Origin: Athripsodes cinereus
Lineage: Eukaryota > Arthropoda > Insecta > Trichoptera > Leptoceridae
DNA length: 64,000 nucleotides
NCBI GenBank assembly: GCA_947579605.1
Contig: OX388311.1
Coordinates: 25,732,951-25,796,950 of the forward strand
Direction: 5' to 3'
Under the pieces are notes generated by a model. It ran no database searches. It had not been told where the DNA came from and saw only the letters and a program-made list of their open reading frames with translations. Each line of letters opens with the position of its first letter. The first letter of the stretch is position 1. Shown one piece after another: positions 23,701 to 36,183 of the stretch. The position numbers and the translations under genes are program-made.

Positions 23701-25099
23701 ATTTAAATCAAGTTGGTGATAGAAAAGAGAGCGAGTTTTTAAATACTAGCAACTCAGGCTAACGGAATAATTTCTTAGAAAAAATAACCGTTAGGAAATG
23801 TGAATAGCCACCAGAAGAGAATACCTTTAAACAAATTCCCGTCGTTACCATATTTTCTTACGAGCATTTCAAACCCCAATAGAGTTTGCAGCAATCAATT
23901 AAGTGAATAATAAAATCACAATGGTTTTCGGAAAAAGGTTACTGGGTGATTGAACACAGTTCCTTATCACCTCAACTCCTTTTTACAAATAGGTGCTTAA
24001 TCCTTGATTTCATTGTGCAGAAAGGTTATTAATGTGTATTTCGACCGTTCCAAGCCATTTTCTTTCATATTTCTTCTAGAAAAGGAACCGTTCAATCCTC
24101 AATTCAATGATTGTTTCATTTTCCTAGGAAAATATTCTTGAATATATTCTACTAATAAAAATTATGAGGCACTATAAAACAAAACTGTAATTCATTAATC
24201 AAACAGAGAAAAAAGGTACATTTACCTATATTAAATGATAAAAAACGGGTTGGTTAGAAAAACGAAATGAATAAGATATGGTCGGAGAATCTTTTAAGAT
24301 CTTATACCAAATATACATTAATTATTAGGTTTTAATATTTAAATCTCTATTTAGATAGCCACTTGCACTTTTATTATATACAGTGCGTCCGTTGGCTACT
24401 CCAACCGTAGGAAATGTCGTAATAGTCCGAATAAATTAACATTATTTCATCAAATCATTTTCCGCAACTTGGGAAGCCAGTAGACATGACACAATATATT
24501 GAACATGGTTTTTTTTCTTTCCAAATAATATTTTTTCAAATTTTGGATTATTATTGCAGCGTGAAGCAAGTAAACAGTAGTATTATTTTAACCATTTTTT
24601 TTAATTATTTCTCTAAAAATATTTAAAAAAAGTTAATAATAAAATTATATCGGTAGTTACGGATTTTTGTTGTACCTACTGTAACATAATCATTATTATT
24701 AATTATATAGATTTGGTTATATATTATTAAACAGATTACAAATGCAATAATATGTAGTTATTTCAATAAATAATTTTATATTATTATTTAATTATTACCT
24801 AGTTTATACTTGCACAGAACAGCATAATAATGTTTGTACCACAAACAAGATTTTTAGCCCGGAGTTTAACTATTTTCATCACCATCAAGTAATAATATCA
24901 TAAAAAAGGAAATTTATTTTGATATTTAGTTAAAGTTTTTTAGATAACGAACAATATGAGATCCATTTTTTGGTTTGATATTTCAAAATGGTGCAGTGCA
25001 TGTATAAGAAATATCATGAATATGGTGGAAGCTTTTTTTGTGCTTTTTAAGTATCGTTATATCGCTCGTAATGTCAATAGTACCATATATTTTAGATTT

Positions 25100-25495
25100 C
25101 CAAATCCTCCAGTATGGCTGTGAGCAATTCAGCAAGGCTCAAGAGCGGAAGATACTAAGCATTAAAAACAAGTTTCTTAGAAGGATTTCGGATGTAAGAT
25201 GGGACAAATTTAATGATGCTGTGCGTCGTCAAACCCAGCAGAGATCCGTTATCTCCGTGAAACAGGAGACACGATGGTCCTAGCTGGGTCATGTTATGAG
25301 AATGCCCAACGAAAGTTGACCAAAAAGAGCACTGTTCTTCTGTCCACAAGAGTTCCGACAGCCTGGGCGTCCTTCTCTCACAATACATCGTCCCTATAAC
25401 ATGTCGTGGGAAGAGGTGACGCAATTGACGCAGAGTCGCTCTGAATAGAGGTTGGTTTCTGCCCCGAGCTCCCAAGAGGAGCGTTGAGGGCAAGA
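25100..25495 (+). mobile_element. LINE 3' end, family Z, copy 1
   Basis: The plus strand encodes YGCEQFSKAQERKILS and KFLRRISDVRWDKFNDAVRR, then after a stop LGHVMRMPNES, PKRALF and GRPSLTIHR, ending ...REE-type codons. This is the C-terminal segment of an endonuclease/reverse-transcriptase LINE (YG.E.W.LTKAQERRI... RRILGVRW... WIGH.LRMP...RRGRPK). Stops and a frame change mark it as dead. Copy 2 at 45173-45606 is better preserved. Confidence 0.8.
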
Positions 25496-25810
25496 TTGAT
25501 TGATTTATTTATTTTAGATTGCCAAAAACTTAAAGTTTAGTATCTTAATAAAGGTGGCACGCTTTATCACTAAATCGATAATAAATAATTCAACCAAATA
25601 TTATTTACTATAAAATATGTTTTTTATCCTTTAATGCATATAAAACTTTCAAGCTTAGTGATATGTAGTGTTTTCAATCTTAATAGATAGTAAGGCTTCA
25701 CACAAACATATAAACAAAATAACAAATTAATAAAATATCCGTGTTTGTAAAGATAATTTGCATATGGGTTATACTTGTATCACAAAATTAATAAGTAAAA
25801 TAACATATTA

Positions 25811-25957
25811 TTAATAATAATAATAATAATAAAAATCTTTATTGCACAAAAAAACAAACATTATTAAAACACAAACATTGCAGAACCAGACAAATAAATT
25901 TGTGCAATGGGCGAGTTTATCGCAGAAGCGCGATATCTTCCAACTAACCCATGATAA
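25811..25957 (-). repeat. family C short interspersed element
   Basis: Same borders as 18932-19064: (ATT)n tail, a tgcaataaagatt stretch holding AATAAA, then caatgggcgagtttatcgca and gcgatatcttccaactaacc on the plus strand. Confidence 0.75.
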
Positions 25958-26445
25958 CCCATTAATACCAATGTGTGGACGAGAGTCATTATAAACCAAA
26001 TCAGGTAACTTGTTTACAAGCAGAGTTTGTCACATCCAGTACTCGTGTAACCATAATAATTCACTTTTATGAGCCAATTTCAGAAGTTAATCTCGTGATT
26101 CTGTGATAATAATATTATGAACTTCAGTAATATAATATTCTCCGACTTTGTTACTTTTAGATGGGAACGCGACATTTCTTGATTGATGTTTTCGATCTCA
26201 ACATGATATTAAAAATAATAGGTTATTCAACTTGCAAAATATACTCACATTTTGACATTAGAAAAAAATTGTGAAATATTTTCTCATTGCATATAATAAA
26301 CTTTTGTTTTTTTGATGGAAGATGCGTCTCTTTGGTAAATTATACGAAAAAAATACTAAGCTATATACAGTAGTATATACTGACTTTCGCACCTGATATT
26401 GTCATTCATTTCTTGAAACAATATGCATCAGTCCCTAACTGCCTC

Positions 26446-26597
26446 ATAATAATAATAATAATAATAGACTTTATTGTACAAAATATATGGATACAAATGA
26501 TGAAGATACATGGTATAAACGAATAATTTTGCACAATGGGCGAGTTTATCGCAGGGACGCGATATCTTCCAACTAACCCAAATAACCCAAATAACCT
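26446..26597 (-). repeat. family C short interspersed element
   Basis: (AAT)n at 26447-26466, gactttattgtacaaaatat, then caatgggcgagtttatcgca and cgatatcttccaactaaccc on the plus strand. The terminal acccaaataacccaaataac is a small duplication. Confidence 0.75.
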
Positions 26598-27605
26598 CAT
26601 ACATTTTGTTTAATTTATAAATTTTGTTAATGCACAAGTAGTATAGATCAACCCTTGAATAAATGTCCTTCTATTATAGATAAAATAAATATGGCTGAGT
26701 GAAAATTTTTGTCTCGATTTATCCACTTTGTGTTATCTTGGAACAGTTTCAAGTAGGTAACAAGCATTTAATCCCCTTTTTGAGATTTTTGGTAGAAAAA
26801 ACGATTATTTAGTGAAACCATTTTCGTGCTTTTTATAGGTATATCTAAAAGGAGATATCGCTTTAATCGCTTTAATATAAAAAAAAACTGGGTATACGAA
26901 TTTATAAAATAAAAAGTATCACAAAAGACGTTGATGAATCTATGTAACATACTAGAAATAAACAAATATTTTAAGAAAACTTTAATACTATTGCGGAACA
27001 GGTTTATCTCTTAAATCAAGCGTTGAATAGCACTTTATTGGAGAGTATTAAATTATATAAAACCCAAGTCCATGGGCGTTCTCGTAAACCGGACAATAGA
27101 TCCTGGAAAAATGTCTAAAAGGATTGCAGTAACAAAAGAATTCCAAGGGTGACCAATAAAAGTAATCAACCCAGAAAGCTGTTTTTCTTATACAATAAAA
27201 ACGAATCTTCGTTGAAATTCTCTACGTTGATTTTGATTCTAAATTTACAAAGATATTCTACTTGAACGTAAATAATACAATTCTCTTCTTGAGATTTTGC
27301 AAGAGGGAAGAAATATTTAGATACACACTAAACTTCATCACTCGAGACATATGGAATTTTACCCTGTCTGAATAAAATAAGTATTTTGCTTTAAAATTCT
27401 GAATGATATTAAATTTTTAAACCACATGAATTTAGGACAAGAATGAAAAAATCGCAAATAAAAATAAATAATTTGCAAATTTCTGAGATACGTCTGTTCT
27501 AGAAAGTTACTGGTAGACAAAAATCAAGTGGCATCAAGAATTGAAATTTGTATGTGTACATATTTATGAATCGATAACGTTGATCATTTTGTAGGACGTA
27601 GGTTT

Positions 27606-27830
27606 TATAAAGTTTGAGTGACAGCTCATGCTCGCTGCACAAGAAATGGATATCCAGAGTCCATTACTGGAGATTATGAAAAAGGAAGAAATAGGAACAA
27701 ATGGCATCAGGAAAGGTGAGCCGATGACGAAATTACGATGTGAGCAGGGTTGGGTATTGAAAGAAACAAATGGAAAAGTATTGAAGGCTTTTATCTCATA
27801 GCGGATTAGCTACTACTATACTATCACAAC
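27606..27830 (+). mobile_element. LINE 3' end (KVLKAFIS...YYY type)
   Basis: Reads KKEEIGTNGIRKGEPMTKLR then GWVLKETNGKVLKAFIS, a stop and RISYYYYT. The pattern fits the final exon-like tail of an RT LINE (W.R...DR..WK.LEEAFI..R..YYY) ending in a TAC microsatellite. A family X copy starts directly at that microsatellite. Confidence 0.5.
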
Positions 27831-27965
27831 ATATCTCACAAGTGTGGTGGCCAGAGAATAATAAACACGCAAGCTGTCCTCTCCTTGCCAAAACAAAATC
27901 AAGACAATCAGAATGTATGGCAAACCTCATCGCTGAATCTAAGATTTAAATAGTTCTACTAAGTA
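27819..27965 (-). repeat. family X copy
   Basis: Follows a TAC microsatellite. Contains actatcacaacatatctcac, aagctgtcctctccttgcca and caaacctcatcgctgaat. Confidence 0.65.
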
Positions 27966-29077
27966 AAAAGAAAGATAAATATTTTTAAAATTGTAATTTT
28001 TAGTGAACTTTCAAGCACATGATTCCTAATCACTGTTTAGCTAAAATAACATGATTAGTTACAACTGTTTATTGTTTAACACATTTTATATTTATTTATT
28101 TCAATATTGCCATGAAATGAAGGAAGATAAATTATACGTTTTAACACTTACATCGTGGAGTGACATGGACCATTATGTGCTGGGTAATATTTTCATTATA
28201 ACAGAATTCAAAAGCTTCATGGTGACAGGAGTATTTATTTTCCAAATTTATTATTCTCTATATGAATGACCACGACGACGAATAAAATATTTGTAACCGT
28301 ACGTAGGCGTAAAATATTCTATACAAAGTTGTTAGTTAATATTGTCTGATAGAAGAAGAATGTGAAATGAAAATGTATTTAATAACTTATCTTAGTATGA
28401 GTTATAGTGATTTGACAGTAAAAAAGTATTACGAAGATAGTTATTAAAAAAATAAAACCATATAATATGTACATGGTTAAAAGAAAGGTTATTCAAAGAT
28501 GTAACCATCTGAAAATCAAATGAGGTATGTATTTATGTAGATATGCGTGTTTGTTACAAAATTAAAAGCCACATTATTTCCAAATGTTTCTCAGATACGT
28601 TTAAGTTTGACATTTAATACGAAAATAAGATAAAATATTGAAACATAGTCTGTTTATTATTGAATAATTTATACATTCTTTTTCAAAGAAAAAACCTTTT
28701 TCATGAAATAAATATATTTAGCCAAAAATAAAATTATAAAATATGTTATAAAGTTTTTTTTTGTATAAATCGAAAAGTATTTTTTTTACAGCTAGGTCAT
28801 CCGATAGCTCATTGGAATACGAATGTTAGTTCAAGTGAACTTAATTATAAAATATTGTAACGTTCTTATTTTAATTTGAATAAATAAAGAATAGGGGGTA
28901 TTAAATTTTTAAATCGGGTTTTTGTTTATTTTTTTGTTTTTTGTTTAATGAGTTAAAAAGTTGGTATTTATTTTGACAAATAATTTATAGCAAGCTGATT
29001 GACTTTCAAAGGTTTATAATTTAGCCCTTAAATTAAAATTACCAATATTAAAATTCAATGAGAAGTATTTAACTCAC

Positions 29078-29153
29078 CTATTAGATACCACTCTCCGTTT
29101 GTGATGAAATCTGATAGGTCGCCTCCTTCCTCAGAATTTAGCACCAAATCCAG
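29078..29153 (-). CDS. nAChRalpha6: nAChR alpha6-like subunit, short extracellular exon (equivalent of exon 6)
   Basis: A 76-bp exon too short for ordinary ORF calling. It reads LDLVLNSEEGGDLSDFI then TNGEWYLI, plus the first base of a Gly codon. It continues directly from ...TYDGNQ of the previous exon (phase 0) and ends in phase 1. The acceptor is ...tttctgtgtag and the donor is ATAG before gtgagt. This segment contributes strands of the ligand-binding beta-sandwich before loop C. The family pattern GGD-S-FI-NGEW is well conserved in the alpha5/6/7 group. It is separated by about 13.1 kb and 16.7 kb of intron from its neighbours. Length, phase and sequence all fit one uninterrupted reading frame, so I am confident it is a real exon. 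Confidence 0.95.
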
Positions 29154-29927
29154 CTACACAGAAATATTATATTAAGACATATACAGAATTGCGTTTTCAT
29201 TTTATGAACAGAAAATAATTCAAAATAGTCTAATCATCATTAGAGACAGAATTTTGATGAAAATTATTTAAAAAGCATGAATAAAATGATAATCACAATA
29301 CAAAATGGCTATTAACTTTTGACCTGGCGATAGCTTTCTTCAAGTTTGAAAAAAGCTGCATCTATAAGTTTTTTTTAATGATAAAAATAAAAGTCAGTTT
29401 TCTTCTTCAGCATCCAAAAAAATTATCAGCATATTTGACAGCTATTTGTCATTTCTCTTGTCTGGAAATTAAAATAAATATCTTTATTTTCGACAAAATT
29501 ACAATATTATTTATTTTATCCATGCTTTTTAAAATAATAATAATAATAAATTATGTATACTACGAGGGTTTTGGAGCATTCAAATGCAAAGGATCATGCT
29601 GAAAAATATTCATATTATATATTATATTACAATATGAAACATACAGCACAATATAATTTACTTGTGTGTTGAACTAAAAATGATACAATGCACTTTTAAT
29701 TGCGTTTTTGTGAAACTTTCTAACTAGGTACTTATTGTTTTTACACAGTTAAGTTTGTGTCTTTAGAAAACTCTTGAATGAAAACATGCTCAAAAACTAT
29801 GAGATTGAAACTAATCAAACTAATTTGTGATTTTCCAATATTTTTGTCATACTTACTCGGTGAAATCTGTTATCCTTTTTGGTAACATTTGAATGAATAC
29901 TAGGTTTCGTAATTTTTCTTATTGAAA

Positions 29928-30085
29928 GATGTATTTTGGTTTTAGTTATGAACCCAAATACAGCGTTAAACACCTTTCACAGTAAGCTAAAAGCTTATGT
30001 CGTGAAAGAGGAGTTGGCAAGCACCTAGGATCGAACCGCGTACATATTGTACACGAAGCCAAGACTCTACTCCCAGGATAACGAC
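29928..30085 (-). mobile_element. tRNA-derived SINE, subfamily a
   Basis: Minus strand with B box ggttcgatcc (30028-30037), an A-box region near 30060-30080 (gagtagagtcttggcttcg) and the shared body through cgacataagcttttagct to about 29930. Nearly full length. Confidence 0.7.
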
Positions 30086-31249
30086 GAACTCAAAACATAT
30101 AAACAACACCTATTTTACGTTATACGTTTTAACAGCATTAAGAGATCAACACATGAAATTCTATATAGCTTATTCTATATTCTTTTTCATTACTCTACCA
30201 ACAAAATAATATGTTTAAAATGAATTGGTATTTTGTGTTTCAGTATTGCTGTAAGAATATCTCCATTATTTTGTTTTCTTAAGTTGTCCATACAATGATT
30301 TAATATTAAAAATTATATCATGTAAATAATACTTGCATGTCTCTAAAAAATATGTATCTCATAACTCAAAACCCTTTGTATATGTATATTGTATTTGATA
30401 TATTCGTGTATTTATTTAATTATCTATGTTTAAAATTGCTTGTTATCAATGAACAGGAAAGATAAAATAAAATATATAGGTATAAACCGTTATAAATCAC
30501 AGTATAAAAACAGTGTTTTACGATTGAATCAACAAGTGTTTACCAACTATCCTAAACCACTAGTAAGTTTTTACTAAGAAACAAAACAGATAATAATAGT
30601 ACCTACATTTTATCGTATATAGATACACATTATAAATTAATCTATGTAGACAATGTATGCGTTATGTAGAATAGAGATACCTATGTATTTTAAACACGAC
30701 CCCGACTTGGCATTAACCTCCATGCATATACTCTTGACTCTCTCTAAGCGGTCTAGCCTTGATACCAAGCACGTAATGGAATTTATGATAAGCTTACTGT
30801 TGTCTACATATCTGTACAATTTACTATACATACGAGTATAATCAGTACTGTCAGTGGCAAGACTAAAACTTTTTATAGCGGTAATGCTTTCGTTATGAAC
30901 ATGTATAATAGTGATCATACTTTCGTAATGTGATCATCCAATTCAGTTTAATAAAACCATTTGGGAAATTTGGTAAAATGCTTGAAAGTTGGAACTTTTT
31001 GCTTTTTTTGGTTTACAAATTATCAACAATCGTCATAAAGTGTGTTGGGTTTAGAAAATCAGCACACTGCTGAAAGCCGCATGGTATCAGCAAAATGCAC
31101 AAGCATCCACGACCATTCTCAGTTGTATTAAACCACTATTGAAATAATGAAATATTGAAAATTTTTATAGTTTGCGACCTTTTTGTTGGACAAAATATCC
31201 AAGAGTTTTAAAACTTGGTAACGTAGCTCTGATGATGATTATTCTGAAT

Positions 31250-31375
31250 GATTTTATTTTGACACCGTTTAACAGTCCCTAAACCGTCTCAAAGGCGCCG
31301 GTGAAGAGTTCTGATTTCAATTTGCTTCTGAAGTTGGTGACAGTCTGACTATCTCTCAATGGCACCAGTAGGCGA
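31250..31375 (-). mobile_element. LINE 3' end, family J, second copy
   Basis: Closely matches the 3' part of the copy at 38110-38460, same strand. The minus-strand reading NRLLVPLRDSQTVTNFRSK then LKSELFTGAFETV is open across the stop present in the other copy, so each copy preserves parts that the other has lost. Shorter by 5' truncation. Confidence 0.7.
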
Positions 31376-32804
31376 TTGATGATGGCTAAATCTGGTTGTG
31401 CATTACAGCGGCAGATTTAAACCAATTTCATTTATTTACACTGTAAAGTTTAGTTGTCATGGGTTGCATTTTGCCCGCATAGAAAGCACATCACTGCATT
31501 CTTAAGTTATGTCTATCTATTTAGAAGTTTACTATTAAGCAGGTATTCCATAATATCATGTTTGTTTAAGGAAGTCTCGCACAATATCTATTCTGTACCT
31601 AATAGTTGCCGTTGTGTCTCTAGGTAAAGATGTAACATGGATACCTACTGCATACTTAAGTTCCGTCGTTTACTTTCTGATTACTGTTTTGTAATATTAA
31701 ACTCGATAGTGAAAATATTAGTAGACAGCGTGTGAATATTAGATATCTTGTTAAACCATAGCTGCTTTAATCGTTTTGTTACGTTATATAACTAATGGAT
31801 AAAAACATGTTTAAATCAATAGAACAACTTACTTAATTATCATAATGATCTTTCAGGCAAGAAACCAATAATTAATGATGACAACTGAATAGAAAAAATC
31901 ATTACCCCGATATCTTATTTGAAGATATTTATGCACAATATCAATAGGATTTCATATTCGAAAAAAGTAAAAAACTATCATATTCTTAGCATTAGAGAAT
32001 TCCTGCAATTTTTTTTCGAGAATTTCGTTTTGATGTTGATTTTATGTGAAAGTTTACATATGTTATAATTGTGATCTTCATTAGTCAAGTGTATTTTGTT
32101 TTTGTACCAAAATCAACGCAACTCATAGATTGTTTACTAAGTTATTTTTTTTAAAAAAAAAGCGCATTTGGGTTGATTCAATCTACCATTTCAGTAAAAA
32201 GATGAATATATTATAGAATTTTAGGTAAATTAAGTAAATTTTCATAATGAGATGTTGTTTATGTAAATTCTTAACAGCATTTGTTTTTTTTTTCTATTTT
32301 TGTATAATAATATACCTGAACTTTATTACACAAATTAACTTTTGATTGATTGGAACAGCTAGCAACATACATTTAAAGTAAAGAAAATCTAATGGTATCT
32401 TTGAGAGAACGATTTGATTATTAACAAAAACCCACGTAAAGCACTTTCGTTTAGAACATTTAATTAAACTTTTGAGAATTTCGTTAACGAAAAATTGACG
32501 AGTAATTTACTGAATATTTTATGATTAGTTATTATTATCAATAGTTTCTAAACATCATAGAAAACCAAGAAATAGAAACTGCATAGTTCAAAAAAATATC
32601 TAAGTTTAATTTTTTATCTGCTCCTTTGTTCTATGCAACATCAATAGCGCAAGCATAAAACAAATTTTGAGAAGACGTTTTTGTATTTAACTGGATATTT
32701 GACATTAGTATTTTTAGTTAAACCATTGCTAAGTTCACTTAAACCAACCAAAACTGATTCATCATAACGTCAGTAAAATATTCCCGCTTTTTTTAAGAAG
32801 TATA

Positions 32805-33005
32805 TCCAATCCACATTGTCCGAAAACCAAGCTTGATCACGTGGATCAAATTCTCAAAGATGGGTGAGTGATAATTGAGAAAAATCGACGTGCGTGTATG
32901 AGAAATTGTATGAATGAACAAGAAACGAATAGAAGTAAGTAAGGAGAGATCTTTGTGGCGTATCTTACTTGGGACGCAGCGTGAGGGTAATGTATACGAG
33001 GGTAT
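32805..33005 (+). mobile_element. LINE 3' end, family Y, second copy
   Basis: Matches the end of the 10150-10680 fragment: cacgtggatcaaattctcaa followed by a region for a Cys-Met-Arg-Asn type segment and ttgggacgcagcgtgagggt. Heavily decayed; same orientation as the first copy. Confidence 0.65.
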
Positions 33006-33862
33006 AATATAGATTATACAATCCACTGCGTTGTGAAAATGAAAAGCTTTTAAAAGATTTATCATTACAAACTTATAAATGACTTTTTTGTATGTATATC
33101 TATGATACGAGTATGATTGTACTAAAACATGTTTATATATTATAAAGACAACCACTAACTTTATTTAAATGTATGTTAACCCTAAGCGATTAGTGAAAGG
33201 ACAGAACAGATCACCCACGCATTATGGAATTACTATAACTACATTACATTACGGCATTAGAAGAGAATGAGCAGATCTTAATTAAAACGGTGGATATTTA
33301 CAACACATTAAACTTATTAAGTTTATTACTATGTTCACACACAATACTCATAATTATTATAAAACGTGTCCTGAAGGTATTCAGTGAATAATAATAGTAT
33401 TATCAAAATGGTGTACGTAAATTCTACGTGTTTGCAGTATCCTCACAAGTTACATAGCTTTTAAATATTCAATACCGAACCATTTGACTATATTACATAA
33501 ATATAGACTGCCTAACTTTATGACCCAACTGCTTTGATGTTTCAAGTAAAAAAATATAGCTCTATTTTTAAGAAATGATGCATTGGCGATCCGCCGACCT
33601 AAAGTTACCGAAAATTCATGACGAGAAATGCTTATCTATCGACGTTTATTTAAACCAAATATCAGTCGATCACAATATAAATATTTTTTATTTAAATATT
33701 TAGCGTACTATGAAATTGTGGTGATACATTCATAATAAATTCGATGAATTGTTTTAATACGAATTCGAAAAATTAATTCAATCGTTTATGATTTGCTGGG
33801 TTATAAGAAATATATTTTAGGAAATATATGTAACATATAGTGAGGTTTGCATGAGCATTATT

Positions 33863-33931
33863 TCCCCTAAATCCCCCCCCCCCTCCTCCGATATACCCCT
33901 GTTTTTAGCTTGGAGAGCATTTGCCCCCCCC
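33863..33931. other. C-tract island (G-rich on minus strand)
   Basis: Runs of 11 C (33873-33883) and 8 C (33924-33931), with shorter runs at 33863 and 33896, in an otherwise AT-rich intron. The minus strand has four or more G runs in about 70 bases, compatible with a long-looped G-quadruplex. Flanking sequence looks like an unclassified repeat. Confidence 0.6.
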
Positions 33932-34984
33932 TCATGGGCGTCATTCATTACTTGTGTATGTTGTAATGGCATATTCATTTTATGGGTGAACTTTTTTGTT
34001 TTTTTTTGCCTCAGCTGGTGCATAGAGTGCACTTTACTTCTTTTTTATTTGTGTTATCTTTTTAATTTGGAACATAGTGTTTAATAAAATAATTTAACAA
34101 ACTTCACTGGCTTGTGAAAAATGTAATATTTAAGTTGTACTATATAATGTGTAAAAGCTGTTTGTTTGTATTAATAAAATAAAAAAAAATATATAGGATA
34201 GAAGAGGTCTTTAAAATTCTACATAATATTGAGAATCAAATTTAGGCTAATATTATGTCAATGTTAGAAAAATACTCCGATAGCAACATTGCAATTTTAA
34301 TAAACCTTTGACATATCAACGATCTTACAGTATAAACTACTGCCAATATATCGCTCCCTTTAGTTATGCTTTATACAGCGTACTACTACTACATTATATT
34401 CATTGTATCCGCATCCCTAGTAATAAATTAATCATCAACCCATTACCCAGTCACACTACCGCTGTTGTATCGGGTATAGTTATTATTATATATAGAGACC
34501 GTGAGATTATAATGTGTGGGATACTCAACAGGGTCCTCTAACAAGATGGATGCGAAGGACCTACATTATTTAATATCATGCATTCTATACATACGTTCAT
34601 TATCCCATGAAATATTGTGTAGGTTTTAAATAAATTTATTAGATGTATAATGTTACTACGACAATATAATGAATATAATAAAAAAATTCTAACCTTTCAT
34701 CCGGTTTTTTTTTTGTTACCACGAGCATTTTTAATAAATTCAATGCAATAATTTTCAGCTCTCGACAATTTTATTTACACCTGCACTATGGCTAGTGTCG
34801 TAGACATTTTTTTGATTATATTATACAAATCATATATATTTTTGTTATTCTAGCACTATATCCACAATTCATATTTTATTGATTTATCCACTGCCTCAAT
34901 ACAGATGTTTGTAAAAGAAATAAAGTCTTAGCTAACTATTTATCTTATTATTATTTTTGTTGTGATTTTTTTAAATATCAATCT

Positions 34985-35140
34985 GGGTTTTTATGTCATA
35001 AACCCAAATACAACTATATACACCTTTAAAAGTAAGCTAAAAGCTTGTGTCGTGTAAGGGGAGTTTGTCGGTACCTGGGATCGAACCGCGCACCTCTTGT
35101 ACATGAGACCGAGATTCTACCTCCAGGCTATCAAAATTGT
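34985..35140 (-). mobile_element. tRNA-derived SINE, subfamily a
   Basis: Minus strand: tagcctggaggtagaatc (35113-35130) as A box and ggttcgatcc (35078-35087) as B box, then a body with acacgacacaagcttttagc and a terminal gggtttatgacataaaaacc that can fold back. Four relatives lie at 7318, 23222, 29928 and, in part, 57590. Confidence 0.75.
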
Positions 35141-36183
35141 TCGATAACTTTCAATCAAATAGTTTTTAATTATTTGAGTCAATTACAACAACTTCAGTAC
35201 AAATACGATAGTTAATTCATGAGATAGACAATTAGACATATAAAAATCCAATATCATTTTTAAAATTAAAGTAAATGTCTACTTCATGATATTGTAAATA
35301 ATATATAGCGACTAGGCACTTTCTAAACGTAAGTTTATGGAAAAAAAAGTAATAAATATCTTCATACTTGCGAAAATTTATGAAATCGAGAAGGAGCAAT
35401 GTGTTTTCAATTTGCTTGAATAAAATAATATCTCACATAAGAATCGCATACTTTCTCATAAATAATATTCGTCCCTACTTTTTTACGATACCAAATCAAG
35501 CGAACGAGAACCAAACAAAAAAACTAAGTGCGAAATAATATGTATATGTAAAATTCATATCTCAATAATACTTCATATCTTTCATTTTTTTATGAAAACA
35601 TAATAAGACAAGCTTACACATTCTAAGTGCTTTTGTATGTCTAGGCAAATTTTATTAAATTTATTCCTTTTGATTGTCAGTTACATATAGGTACATACTT
35701 ATATATTATCATTCATCATACACGTGTAAGACGTAGATTGAAATTAAAAAAAAAAATTCACTTGAAAGATAATTTACTCTTGAAAGTTTGATTCCATTAT
35801 ACTTTGACACAGTCCATTAGTGACCATCCATTTTTCTTCTATTCAAGTAAGATAGTTATATTGATAATGTAATGAATGCTGTAAAAGTAAAATTTGAAAA
35901 TCTCTATTGTCATTTTTCAATCACATCCACTTACGCTGTATCTTTCATAGAATGTGCAAAGAGGATGGAACGCCAATTCAATCTATTTTTTAACACTTCT
36001 TCTTTCCACCACAATCGTGCAATTTTCCATGCAAGCATTCTAGTTTCTCTAACTCAACAACGGTTTAAAACTATATCCAAGAATTTTTATAGGGATGAAG
36101 GCAGCCTACCATTTTAATGCTTATTTTCCATACTTTGTCCATGTGTTAGAACTTATCCATGTTTATCAATAAAATAATGATAG

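Larger units (their letters stand above)
12416..29077 (-). other. intron between loop-B-side and TM1 exons
   Basis: A 16,662-bp intron, the largest complete one in the window. It contains a hAT-type MITE, the orphan TIR element, an assembly gap, five LINE 3' fragments and three family C copies, each listed separately. Stretches with nothing recognisable are 12480-13730, 15370-17760 (slightly more GC-rich at 16330-16780, no homology seen), 19070-19430, 21840-22540, 24000-25090 and 28000-29070. AT-rich simple sequence fills 13735-13830. Confidence 0.75.

Noticed and set aside
28805..28850. tRNA-like segment (gatagctcattggaatacga)
   Set aside because: A weak A-box-like stretch, but no convincing B box or arms.
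35872..36117. 81-codon plus-strand frame
   Set aside because: No domain, no splice context and no similarity that I recognise; length is within chance for this window.
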